Shown here piece by piece: positions 43,459 to 50,833 of a stretch of 64,000 nucleotides of DNA; the stretch's first letter is position 1; every line of letters begins with the position of its first letter. The position numbers and the translations under genes are program-made. The notes beneath the pieces were generated by a model that was not told the origin of the DNA, ran no database searches, and saw nothing but the letters and a program-made list of their open reading frames with translations. Source of the stretch: an uncultured Eubacterium sp. (GTDB taxonomy: Bacteria; Bacillota; Clostridia; Lachnospirales; Lachnospiraceae); NCBI GenBank assembly GCA_910589665.1, contig CAJUTR010000003.1, forward strand, positions 112,105-176,104. The letters are read 5' to 3'.

Positions 43459-44151
43459 ATGGTAACAGAACATTTAGAAATAGTAGAACAAAACATCACG
43501 CGCGCCTGTGAGCGCTGCGGCAGGAATCGTGAAGAAGTGACCCTAATTGCCGTGAGTAAAACAAAACCGGTCGAAATGATGGAAGAAGCAATGACCGCCG
43601 GTATACGCACATTCGGTGAAAATAAAGTGCAGGAGATCATAAAAAAGAAGCCATTACTTCCGGATGATATCAACTGGCATATGATCGGTCATTTACAACG
43701 GAATAAAGTGAGACAGATCGCCGGAAACGTTTCGATGATCCACTCGGTTGACTCTCTCCGTCTAGCGGAACAGATCCAGAAAGAATATGAAGCGATCGGT
43801 AAAATGGCAGAAGTACTGATGGAGGTAAATATTGCTAGAGAGGAAACAAAATATGGCCTGATGCCAGAAGAGGCCGAGACCGTTATCCGTGAAACCGCTA
43901 AATTGAGTCATATAAAAGTGCGCGGGCTTATGACGATTGCCCCATATGTGGAAGATCCAGAGGATAACCGCATACATTTTCGTAATTTACGAAAATTACT
44001 AGTTGACATAAACAGCAAAAACATTGATAATATTAGTATGACGGAACTTTCCATGGGAATGACAGGTGATTATGAGATTGCAATTGAAGAGGGGGCTACG
44101 TTTGTAAGGGTAGGTACCGGCATATTCGGAAGCAGGCACTATGCTAAATAA
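43459..44151 (+). CDS. yggS: PLP homeostasis protein YggS (YlmE)
   Basis: A 230-residue alanine-racemase-like TIM barrel that binds PLP without racemase activity and keeps PLP and amino acid pools balanced. The PLP lysine is K34 in IAVSKTKP; FGENKVQE, WHMIGHLQRNK, HSVDS and ELSMGMTGDYEIAI follow. GGAGGG sets the start at 43459. It precedes sepF, as ylmE precedes ylmF in Firmicutes. Confidence 0.94.
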   Translation: MVTEHLEIVEQNITRACERCGRNREEVTLIAVSKTKPVEMMEEAMTAGIRTFGENKVQEIIKKKPLLPDDINWHMIGHLQRNKVRQIAGNVSMIHSVDSLRLAEQIQKEYEAIGKMAEVLMEVNIAREETKYGLMPEEAETVIRETAKLSHIKVRGLMTIAPYVEDPEDNRIHFRNLRKLLVDINSKNIDNISMTELSMGMTGDYEIAIEEGATFVRVGTGIFGSRHYAK

Positions 44152-44199
44152 AATAAAGGGTAAGGCTTTCGTTAATACAGTTAGGAAAGGGTTAAGATC

Positions 44200-44715
44200 A
44201 TGGGATTAAATTCACTTTTGAACTTTTTTAAATTAGATGGAATTGACGATGAATATGAGGATTATGAATATGACGAGTACGATGAAGAGGAAGTGCCTTC
44301 TGTCAAAAAAACTTCTGTTCCGCGAAAAACATCTGCTGCAAGGGAGATACCAGAAGACTCCGTAAAATCAAAAAACGGCTTTTTAAACAACTCCAAGCCG
44401 AAAGTCGTCTCGTTAAACCGTTCGATGATGGAAGTAAAGATCGTACAGCCGACTTCATTTGAGGATTCACAGGAAATCTGCAACACACTTTTAGAATCGA
44501 AACCGGTTGTCGTGAATTTAGAGGGATTTGACCCGGATGACGCCCAGCGCATTATGGATTTTATTTCTGGATGTATCTATGCTATAAACGGAAAATATCA
44601 TCAGATTTCCAAATACATTTTTATCTTTACACCTGAAAATGTTGATATTAGTGGGGATTCTCTGTCACTTGGTGACGGGACGGCGACGATGCCGACGATC
44701 AGCAGGGAATTTTAG
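44200..44715 (+). CDS. sepF: Cell division protein SepF
   Basis: A 171-residue protein that anchors FtsZ to the membrane and shapes the septum. A short N-terminal membrane-binding helix (MGLNSLLNFFKL) is followed by an acidic Asp/Glu/Tyr linker (about 15-32) and the C-terminal SepF domain (about 85-165) with KPVVVNLEGFDPDDAQRIMDF and a GCIYAINGKYHQI stretch. GGAAAGGG lies upstream. The usual ylmG and ylmH genes do not follow; divIVA comes next. Confidence 0.93.
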   Translation: MGLNSLLNFFKLDGIDDEYEDYEYDEYDEEEVPSVKKTSVPRKTSAAREIPEDSVKSKNGFLNNSKPKVVSLNRSMMEVKIVQPTSFEDSQEICNTLLESKPVVVNLEGFDPDDAQRIMDFISGCIYAINGKYHQISKYIFIFTPENVDISGDSLSLGDGTATMPTISREF

Positions 44716-44801
44716 CGATCCCATGTAATGGCGTTGGGGACGGAATATCGGTTCATCCACTTTCGTTCCTGGCAAAAAGACGAGTAAGGAGGAAACTGTA
44801 T

Positions 44802-46031
44802 ATGTTATCTTTGATAGAATTGCAGCGAAAAAAGGTAGAGGCAAAAAGAAAGAAATACGATAAAGACGAGATGGACAGCTATTTAGAGCTGGTTTATGAA
44901 AATTACAGGGAACTTTTGGATCAGATCAAAAAGCTGGAAGCTGAAAAAGGGGAATTGAACCAAAAGGTAAAAAAGCTCAGCGATGGCGTACAATATTACC
45001 GCTCCATTGAGACTACGCTGCAAAAGGCGCTGATCTTAGCAGAAAAGACATCAAAAGAAACGAAGGACGCCGCTCTGTTAAAAGCGGAGGCCATTGAAAA
45101 GGATGCCAATAAACGGGCAGATGAGATCCTTCGGAACGCGGAAGGTGAATATAACATAATCAAAGGAAAGTGTGTTCATCTAGTACAGCAGTTTAACCAG
45201 TATAAAACTCGTTTGATCGAAGCGGCGAGTGCCCAGCTCGAACTGGTAGAGGGGGACGAATTTGACATTGCCGCTCCGGACGAATACGGTCAGGCACCGA
45301 ATTCGTCCGTAAAACAAAAAGAAGCGGAATTCGTGCCGAAACCAGATCCCATACCAGATCCCATACCAGATCCGGAACCAGTGCTGGAAGTCGAACCAGA
45401 AGCTCAGGCCGTTTCACAGGAACTGGCGGCTTCAAAAAAACCAACGACGGAAGAGATCCTGCGGGCTGATACGATCGATCTGAGAACGACGCTTGATACC
45501 ATCCAGTCATTTGAACAAGCGGCTGTTACAGAATCATCGTTCCCAAAAACAGGGCAGCCGATCGAAATGATCGTAAATGATCCGATGTCGGAGGATATGA
45601 TTTCCAATGACAGAGTGATAGAAGAAGAGGGCATTACGCATATTCCAGTTCGGACCTTTGAGGATACGCCAGTACAGGAGGCAGTTTTCGAACCGGTCGA
45701 AAACCAACTGCCAGAACACGCTGTTTCCCATGTCAAAGAAGATAACCGGATCGATACGGTGAACGTCAAGCATGCACAGCCAATTGATGCGACATTTATC
45801 GAACCCATACAGGCAAAAACAGTTGAACCGCTCGACGCCATTTTTGAAGATGAGCTTGCGGCAAATGAAGAGCGGGCGAAAGAGCCGATCAAATTAAATC
45901 CGACGGCGAAAGAACCAGAAACAGTGCCGACACTGGACGCCCTGCTCCAGGATCTGAATATCAATAACAGGGGCAATCAAAAATCCGATGATCCATTTGA
46001 ATTTTTAGGATCCATTGACGACGACTTTTAG
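44802..46031 (+). CDS. DivIVA-like coiled-coil protein with long acidic tail
   Basis: A 409-residue protein. The N-terminus MLSLIELQRKKVEAKRKKYDKDEMDSYLELV follows the DivIVA pattern (short helix, then YDxDEVDxFL), although the conserved Phe/Arg membrane-insertion residues are replaced by Lys/Arg. A coiled coil covers about residues 35-150. The rest is a low-complexity acidic tail with PDPI repeats (about 185-197), much longer than in standard DivIVA (about 165-230 residues in all). The position between sepF and lspA is the usual place for divIVA. It may recruit partners at curved membranes. Confidence 0.8.
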   Translation: MLSLIELQRKKVEAKRKKYDKDEMDSYLELVYENYRELLDQIKKLEAEKGELNQKVKKLSDGVQYYRSIETTLQKALILAEKTSKETKDAALLKAEAIEKDANKRADEILRNAEGEYNIIKGKCVHLVQQFNQYKTRLIEAASAQLELVEGDEFDIAAPDEYGQAPNSSVKQKEAEFVPKPDPIPDPIPDPEPVLEVEPEAQAVSQELAASKKPTTEEILRADTIDLRTTLDTIQSFEQAAVTESSFPKTGQPIEMIVNDPMSEDMISNDRVIEEEGITHIPVRTFEDTPVQEAVFEPVENQLPEHAVSHVKEDNRIDTVNVKHAQPIDATFIEPIQAKTVEPLDAIFEDELAANEERAKEPIKLNPTAKEPETVPTLDALLQDLNINNRGNQKSDDPFEFLGSIDDDF

Positions 46032-46040
46032 AGGTAACTC

Positions 46041-46595
46041 ATGGAACGTAACAGATCTGACAACACACATGAACTTCATAGGGGCAGTAAAACAAACCTT
46101 ATATTTGCTATCCTGTTTGTTTTCCTTGTTTTCATCGACCAGGCCGGGAAGAGAGCAGCCCTCCATTTTCTCCGTGATTCCGATATAGAGTTGATTCCGG
46201 AGGTTTTAGAACTTCACTATTTAGAAAACAAAGGCGCTGCCTGGGGAATGATGCAGAACCGGACATGGATTCTCATAACTGTCACGGCTATCGTATTGAT
46301 CGTGATCGCCTTTGTTTTTTACCGGCTTTCCAAAGGGAATCAGTTTCGTTTCCTGCGGTTTTGCCTTGTTCTGTTAGCAGCAGGAGCATTGGGAAATCTG
46401 ATCGATCGTATCATGAATCATTATGTCATTGACTTCATATATGTTTCGCTGATCGATTTTCCGGTCTTTAATTTTGCAGATTGTTTTGTATGTATATCCG
46501 CCGTGCTGATCTTATACTGTATCCTGTTCCGATACAAAGATTTGGATGTTGTGGTACAGGCACAGGAAAAAGAAGAAACTGTACAGCATAAGTAG
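46041..46595 (+). CDS. lspA: Lipoprotein signal peptidase (signal peptidase II)
   Basis: A 184-residue membrane aspartyl protease that cleaves prolipoproteins after lipid modification. Four membrane helices; the catalytic aspartates are D122 (GNLIDR) and D147 (FNFADC). ENKGAAWGMM is the conserved loop. GAGGTAACTC lies before the start, 9 bases after divIVA, and rluD follows closely. Confidence 0.95.
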   Translation: MERNRSDNTHELHRGSKTNLIFAILFVFLVFIDQAGKRAALHFLRDSDIELIPEVLELHYLENKGAAWGMMQNRTWILITVTAIVLIVIAFVFYRLSKGNQFRFLRFCLVLLAAGALGNLIDRIMNHYVIDFIYVSLIDFPVFNFADCFVCISAVLILYCILFRYKDLDVVVQAQEKEETVQHK

Positions 46596-46606
46596 TGGAG
46601 GAAATG

Positions 46607-47533
46607 ATGGAACAAATTATCACATTACAGATAGAAGAGTGCGATGCAGGCAAGCGGCTGGATCAGGTGATCGCTGCAAAGTGCATGAGTTTGTCCCGCA
46701 CCTATATTCAAAAGTTAATAAAAGAAGAAAACTGCGTAAGTGTAAACGGGAACTTTGGAAAAAAAACGAAGTATCCCGTTTCTTTTGGCGACGAGATCTG
46801 TATTCGCCTGCCAGTCCCCAAATCGCTCGAAATCGAACCTCAAAATATCCCGTTGGACATTTTATACGAAGATGCCGATCTATTAGTTATAAACAAGCCC
46901 AAAGGCCTTGTTGTACATCCCGCAAACGGACATTATTCGGACACCCTTGTCAACGCCGTCATGTATCACTGTGGAACTCATCTATCCGGTATCAATGGCG
47001 TCCTGCGTCCTGGTATCGTCCACCGGATCGACAAAGATACGACCGGTTCTCTCGTCGTATGCAAAAATGACAACGCGCATCTCGTTCTGTCCCAACAATT
47101 TCGGGCGCACACGATAAACAGAACGTACCGCGCCATTGTGTACAACAATTTTTCCGAGGAGGAGGGAACGATCGATAAGCCGATCGGCAGACATCCCGTA
47201 GAGCGGAAAAAGCGAAAAGTGATGACAGAAACCGGAAAAAGAGCTGTCACCCATTACCGTGTCCTAGACCATCTGAACCACAAATTCAATTATATCGAAT
47301 GTCGGCTGGAGACAGGGCGCACGCACCAGATCCGGGTACACATGGCTCACATCGGTCATCCTCTTCTCGGGGATGCCGTGTACGGCCCAGACAATGTAAG
47401 ATTCAAACAATTACAGGGGCAAACACTACACGCTGAGACTCTTGGCTTTGTTCATCCTACAAGTGACGAATACATGGAGTTTCACGCACCGATGCCCGAA
47501 TACTTTGAAAAACTGCTAAAAACGCTGGGATAA
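46607..47533 (+). CDS. rluD: Pseudouridine synthase, RluD family
   Basis: A 308-residue rRNA pseudouridine synthase. An S4 RNA-binding domain (about 12-75) precedes the catalytic domain; the catalytic Asp is D142 in HRIDKDTTG, and GRTHQIRVHMAHIGHPLLGD is the C-terminal family motif. The RluD type usually modifies helix 69 of 23S rRNA, but exact target sites in Firmicutes vary. The ATG at 46607 is five bases from GGAGG; 46604 is too close. Last gene of the long plus-strand unit. Confidence 0.93.
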   Translation: MEQIITLQIEECDAGKRLDQVIAAKCMSLSRTYIQKLIKEENCVSVNGNFGKKTKYPVSFGDEICIRLPVPKSLEIEPQNIPLDILYEDADLLVINKPKGLVVHPANGHYSDTLVNAVMYHCGTHLSGINGVLRPGIVHRIDKDTTGSLVVCKNDNAHLVLSQQFRAHTINRTYRAIVYNNFSEEEGTIDKPIGRHPVERKKRKVMTETGKRAVTHYRVLDHLNHKFNYIECRLETGRTHQIRVHMAHIGHPLLGDAVYGPDNVRFKQLQGQTLHAETLGFVHPTSDEYMEFHAPMPEYFEKLLKTLG

Positions 47534-47605
47534 ACCGGTTATAAATAGTAGGCTAAAAATGAAAAATTATTTTCAAAATATTTCAAAATTTATTTGAATT
47601 TATCA

Positions 47606-47634
47606 TTGACTTCGCGTTTCTTCTGTAGTAGAAT
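47606..47634 (+). promoter_or_regulatory. Sigma-A promoter of the BlaI-type repressor gene
   Basis: TTGACT (47606-47611) and TAGAAT (47629-47634) with a 17-base spacer, inside the 279-base gap after rluD. The -10 box overlaps the first of several TAGTAGAA octamers. The leader to the start codon is about 170 bases. Confidence 0.8.
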
Positions 47635-47773
47635 ATAGGTAATTTCCCCTCATCGGCCAGTAGAACGAAAGGGATACGATAGTAGAACAATGGTACGCCT
47701 TGCTTTGCAATGAGGGATGTTGTCGGGGGTCTGTTTACTACGGAGGAAGAACGGGGTTTGTTGAATTCTACTA
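47626..47773. promoter_or_regulatory. Cluster of BlaI/CopY-like operator octamers
   Basis: TAGTAGAA occurs at 47626-47633 (over the -10 box) and 47680-47687, as CAGTAGAA at 47658-47665, and inverted as TTCTACTA at 47766-47773; TTTACTACGG near 47734-47743 is a weaker inverted copy. BlaI/MecI/CopY repressors bind TACTACA/TGTAGTA-type sites, so these are likely binding sites of the repressor encoded just downstream. Confidence 0.6.
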
Positions 47774-47812
47774 AAGAAGAAAACTATGTATGCGAGGAGG
47801 TTTTAGAAAGAA

Positions 47813-48190
47813 ATGGGCCAGCTGAAAGGAAAGGAAATCCGTCTGCATGAAGGTGAATTAAATGTCATGGAACTCCTGTGGAGCAATAAAGTTCTTGCTG
47901 CGAAAGATATTGCCAAAATCATAAAGGAATACATTGGATGGGAAAAAAATACTACATACACCTACATCAAGCGACTGATTGACAAAGGTGCGATCACAAG
48001 GGAAGATCCAGGTTTTTTGTGCCGGGCGGCAATCTCTAAAAAACGAGTTCAGGAAATTGAGACAACCGTCCTGATCAAAAATTTGTATAACAGTTCTTTG
48101 ACCAGTTTTATTCATGAATACTTTGATGGACGGAAATTGTCGTCAGATGAGATTTTAGAGTTACAAAAAGTTGTAGATGATAACCGGTAA
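47813..48190 (+). CDS. BlaI/MecI/CopY family transcriptional repressor
   Basis: A 125-residue winged-helix repressor. The N-terminal DNA-binding domain (about 8-75) has LHEGELNVMELLW and the recognition-helix region WEKNTTYTYIKRLIDKGAI; the C-terminal helices dimerise. In the classic systems a BlaR1/MecR1 sensor protease is encoded next to the repressor, but none is present here, only a terminator. It may sense a metal or wall stress, or act through a distant partner. GGAGG lies upstream. Confidence 0.88.
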   Translation: MGQLKGKEIRLHEGELNVMELLWSNKVLAAKDIAKIIKEYIGWEKNTTYTYIKRLIDKGAITREDPGFLCRAAISKKRVQEIETTVLIKNLYNSSLTSFIHEYFDGRKLSSDEILELQKVVDDNR

Positions 48191-48221
48191 GAAGCGTTCA
48201 AATGATCCAGCAGACTAATAT

Positions 48222-48250
48222 AAAAAAACGGCAAGGTGTGCCGTTTTTTT
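48222..48250 (+). terminator. Intrinsic terminator after the BlaI-type gene
   Basis: AAAAAAACGGCA (48222-48233) pairs with TGCCGTTTTTTT (48239-48250) around a 5-base loop, ending in a T run. A strong terminator that isolates the repressor gene. Confidence 0.93.
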
Positions 48251-48275
48251 ATTTCAGTTATTATATAAGGAAGCA

Positions 48276-48303
48276 ACTTCTTTCGATATATATGGTATGA
48301 TCA
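48276..48303. other. Candidate dif-like recombination site
   Basis: These 28 bases match the Bacillus subtilis dif site, as I remember it, at 19 of 28 positions, including ACTTC at the left and ATATATAT in the centre. The right arm is poor and the AT-rich centre inflates the score. A second region at 48353-48383 contains TTTTTCAAAAA, which resembles the left half of the streptococcal dif site used by XerS. Both lie upstream of a XerS-like gene. Low confidence. Confidence 0.25.
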
Positions 48304-48368
48304 TGAAGGGGCAGCATCTATACTAGCCAATCACTCTCTTGGACAAACCCCAGTTTTTCAAAAAGATA

Positions 48369-48397
48369 TTTACAAAAGAAGCCAGATATGCTATACT
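48369..48397 (+). promoter_or_regulatory. Sigma-A promoter of the XerS-like gene
   Basis: TTTACA (48369-48374) and TATACT (48392-48397) with a 17-base spacer, 23 bases before the start codon; AGGAGGA follows as ribosome site. Confidence 0.8.
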
Positions 48398-48420
48398 AGA
48401 TATATTAGGAGGATTTATAA

Positions 48421-49479
48421 ATGGATCAGAAAACGACTTATCACGAAGAAAACACGCGAGCAAATACGTTAAAACTGCGTGAGGTGCTCGCCACGATGCC
48501 TGGCTTTGCCAAAGACTATTTTCGTGCCATTGAGCCAAATACCTCTGCGAAAACAAGGATTTCGTACGTTTATGATGTGAGGATCTTTTTCCGTTATTTG
48601 ATCACGGCGAACCCTTTATTCAAAGAGAAAGAAATCACGGATATCCGACTGGATGATCTGGAACGGCTTCAGCCGGTAGACATTGAAGAATATTTGGAAT
48701 ACCTGAAATTATATACCGATGTAGACGGAAAACTGCATACCAATACCGAACAGGGACTTCATCGGAAACTTGCCGCGCTGCGGAGTTTTTTTGCTTATTA
48801 TTACAAACGTGAACGGATCCAAAGTAACCCGACGCTGATCGTGGACATGCCCAAATTACATAAAAAAGAAATTACCCGCCTGGATTACGACGAGGTTGCC
48901 GAGTTACTTGATTATGTTGAACATGGCGGCGAACAGATGTCCGGGATGAAGAAAGTGTATTTCGAAAAAAATAAGGAGCGCAATCTAGCTCTCTTTACTC
49001 TTCTGCTCGGAACCGGGATCCGTGTTTCCGAATGCGTCGGATTGGATTTAGAGGATATTGATTTTAAAAATAACCGGATCAAGATCATACGGAAAGGCGG
49101 CAAAGAAGATTTCGTATATTTTGGCGACGAAGTCGCTGAAGCACTATCCCGATATATGCAGGTTCGCAGCGGCATTATAACAAAAGAAGGACATGAACAC
49201 GCACTCTTCCTCTCTGCCCAGCGCCGGAGGATCTGTGTTCAGTCTGTGGAAAATCTTGTGACCGACTGTGCAAAACAGGTGACGACGATCAAACATATCA
49301 CGCCACATAAACTCCGCAGCACATATGGAACATCGCTCTACCAGGAAACAGGAGATATTTACCTGGTCGCCGAAGTGCTCGGCCATAATGATGTGAATAC
49401 GACGAGAAAACATTACGCCGCTCTTGGAGACGATCGGAAAAGACGTGCGGCATCGGCTGTTCGGTTACGGAATGAATAG
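48421..49479 (+). CDS. Tyrosine recombinase, XerS-like
   Basis: A 352-residue tyrosine recombinase. The catalytic set is complete: R201 (TGIRVSE), K225 (RKGGK), H296 and R299 (HKLR), H322 (LGHND) and Y332. Length and several features, including the helical N-terminus LATMPGFAKDYF and the segment FEKNKERNLALF before the catalytic domain, resemble streptococcal XerS, a single recombinase that resolves chromosome dimers, more than the about 300-residue XerC/XerD. No mobile-element genes are near, so an integrase of a decayed element is less likely. It has its own promoter. Confidence 0.8.
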   Translation: MDQKTTYHEENTRANTLKLREVLATMPGFAKDYFRAIEPNTSAKTRISYVYDVRIFFRYLITANPLFKEKEITDIRLDDLERLQPVDIEEYLEYLKLYTDVDGKLHTNTEQGLHRKLAALRSFFAYYYKRERIQSNPTLIVDMPKLHKKEITRLDYDEVAELLDYVEHGGEQMSGMKKVYFEKNKERNLALFTLLLGTGIRVSECVGLDLEDIDFKNNRIKIIRKGGKEDFVYFGDEVAEALSRYMQVRSGIITKEGHEHALFLSAQRRRICVQSVENLVTDCAKQVTTIKHITPHKLRSTYGTSLYQETGDIYLVAEVLGHNDVNTTRKHYAALGDDRKRRAASAVRLRNE

Positions 49480-49492
49480 CAGCCGTTCTCTT

Positions 49493-49518
49493 TAGAAATT
49501 GGGTATTTCTGCCGATAT
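49493..49518 (+). promoter_or_regulatory. Sigma-D (FliA)-like promoter of the HD-GYP gene
   Basis: GCCGATAT at 49511-49518 is the exact -10 consensus of the flagellar sigma factor D; TAGA at 49493-49496, 14 bases upstream, is 3 of 4 to the TAAA -35 consensus (usual spacing 15). TATAAT at 49515-49520 partly overlaps, so sigma A use is possible but lacks a good -35. A GCCGC-TTTT-GCGGC hairpin (49581-49594) sits in the leader. Confidence 0.5.
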
Positions 49519-49609
49519 AATATATTAAGATAATATTTTTATGGGGTATAGCAGGCGGGAAATATAATAACATCATAGTTGCCGCTTTTGCGGCGGAATG
49601 AGAGGAAAA

Positions 49610-50713
49610 ATGGTTAAACGCTTTTATGTACGTACCAGTTCCCTTCGTGAAGGAATGAAGATTGATCAGGTGATCAAAGACCGGCTCGACCGGACTCTGG
49701 TTGCCCGTGGCACACGATTGGACAAGTATCTCATAGATGGTTTGAAAAAACGAGGTGTTACGGGGGTTTACATCTGCGAAGGTGAAGAAGATCCGGAATC
49801 TGAAAAAAAAGAGAAACCAATCTCACCAATGGTAAAGAAAACGATAGAAAAATATCGTACGAAGGACGCTGCAAAAGTAAAGCTTACGGAAAGTGTAAAA
49901 AAACGTGTATCGGAAGGAATCCAGTATCTCTATAACAATTCGGATTCCCAGCAGTTTACTGACACGTCGACAAAAATTACAAACGATCTGATGAAGGCGA
50001 TCAATGATAACGACGCTCTTGCCGTGGACATCAGTGCCCTTAAAACAAGTGATGAATATACGTTTAAACACAGCGTGGATGTGGCTACGTTGTCGATGAT
50101 CATCGCCAGAAATCAGGGACTTTCGCAGGAAGATGTGTACAAGATCGGGATTGCCGGACTTCTTCATGACATGGGAAAATCAAAAATCCCTTTGGAGATT
50201 TTAAATAAGCCGGGCAAGCTGGACGATGAAGAATTTGCCGTTATGAAGCAGCATTCTGTTCTCGGTTACGATATATTAAGAACGAAAAAAGAATTTTCCG
50301 GCATGATCTCGCTAGCCGTGCTGCAGCACCACGAAAAAATGAACGGAAAAGGATACCCATTTGGTTTTACCGCGGATAAAATCTGCCCTTATGCGAAAAT
50401 ACTTTCTGTCACAGATGTATATGACGCGCTCGTGACAGAGCGGCCATACAAGAAATCATTTTCCCAGCGCACCGCAGTAGAAATGATCATGTCCATGACA
50501 GAAGAACTTGATCTGAAAGCGATGAAGACATTTCTTTCCAGCGTGATACTCTATCCGGTTGACACCACTGTCAAACTCAGTAACGGTGAAGAAGCGCGTG
50601 TTGTAAAAAATAATAAAAATTCTGTTCTGCGGCCGGTCGTTGTTGGACTGGAATCTGGAAAAGTATATGATCTGACCGGTGATATTGAATGTGCAAATGT
50701 TATTATTTTATAA
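49610..50713 (+). CDS. HD-GYP domain protein, probable cyclic-di-GMP phosphodiesterase
   Basis: A 367-residue cytosolic protein. An N-terminal DUF3391-like segment (about 1-60, RTSSLREGMKIDQVI) precedes a linker and the HD-GYP domain (about 130-310) with HSVDVATLS, LLHDMGK (H186, D187), KQHSVLGYDIL and HHEKMNGKGYP. HD-GYP enzymes hydrolyse cyclic-di-GMP to pGpG or GMP. The C-terminal 60 residues form a small beta domain. GAGGAAAA sets the start at 49610. The sigma-D-like promoter would tie it to motility. Strong terminator after it. Confidence 0.85.
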   Translation: MVKRFYVRTSSLREGMKIDQVIKDRLDRTLVARGTRLDKYLIDGLKKRGVTGVYICEGEEDPESEKKEKPISPMVKKTIEKYRTKDAAKVKLTESVKKRVSEGIQYLYNNSDSQQFTDTSTKITNDLMKAINDNDALAVDISALKTSDEYTFKHSVDVATLSMIIARNQGLSQEDVYKIGIAGLLHDMGKSKIPLEILNKPGKLDDEEFAVMKQHSVLGYDILRTKKEFSGMISLAVLQHHEKMNGKGYPFGFTADKICPYAKILSVTDVYDALVTERPYKKSFSQRTAVEMIMSMTEELDLKAMKTFLSSVILYPVDTTVKLSNGEEARVVKNNKNSVLRPVVVGLESGKVYDLTGDIECANVIIL

Positions 50714-50736
50714 GATACGTCCTACTATTTATGTTC

Positions 50737-50775
50737 AAAAAAGTCACTATATACGGGCTATATAGTGACTTTTTT
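50737..50775. terminator. Bidirectional terminator between the HD-GYP and GH95 genes
   Basis: AAAAAAGTCACTATATA (50737-50753) pairs perfectly with TATATAGTGACTTTTTT (50759-50775), giving a 17-base stem flanked by A and T runs. It serves both convergent genes and lies at the point where the coding strand switches. Confidence 0.95.
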
Positions 50776-50833
50776 TCTGTGCGATCCTCTCCACGCTATC
50801 TCCGTATATGACTCCATTACCGCTATTTTACCG

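Noticed and set aside
47813..48190. Beta-lactam resistance operon
   Set aside because: Only the BlaI-type repressor is present; no BlaR1/MecR1, beta-lactamase or resistant PBP gene is adjacent.
48421..49479. Integrase of a mobile element
   Set aside because: No excisionase, phage, conjugation or tRNA-attachment features nearby, and the protein resembles XerS-type housekeeping recombinases.
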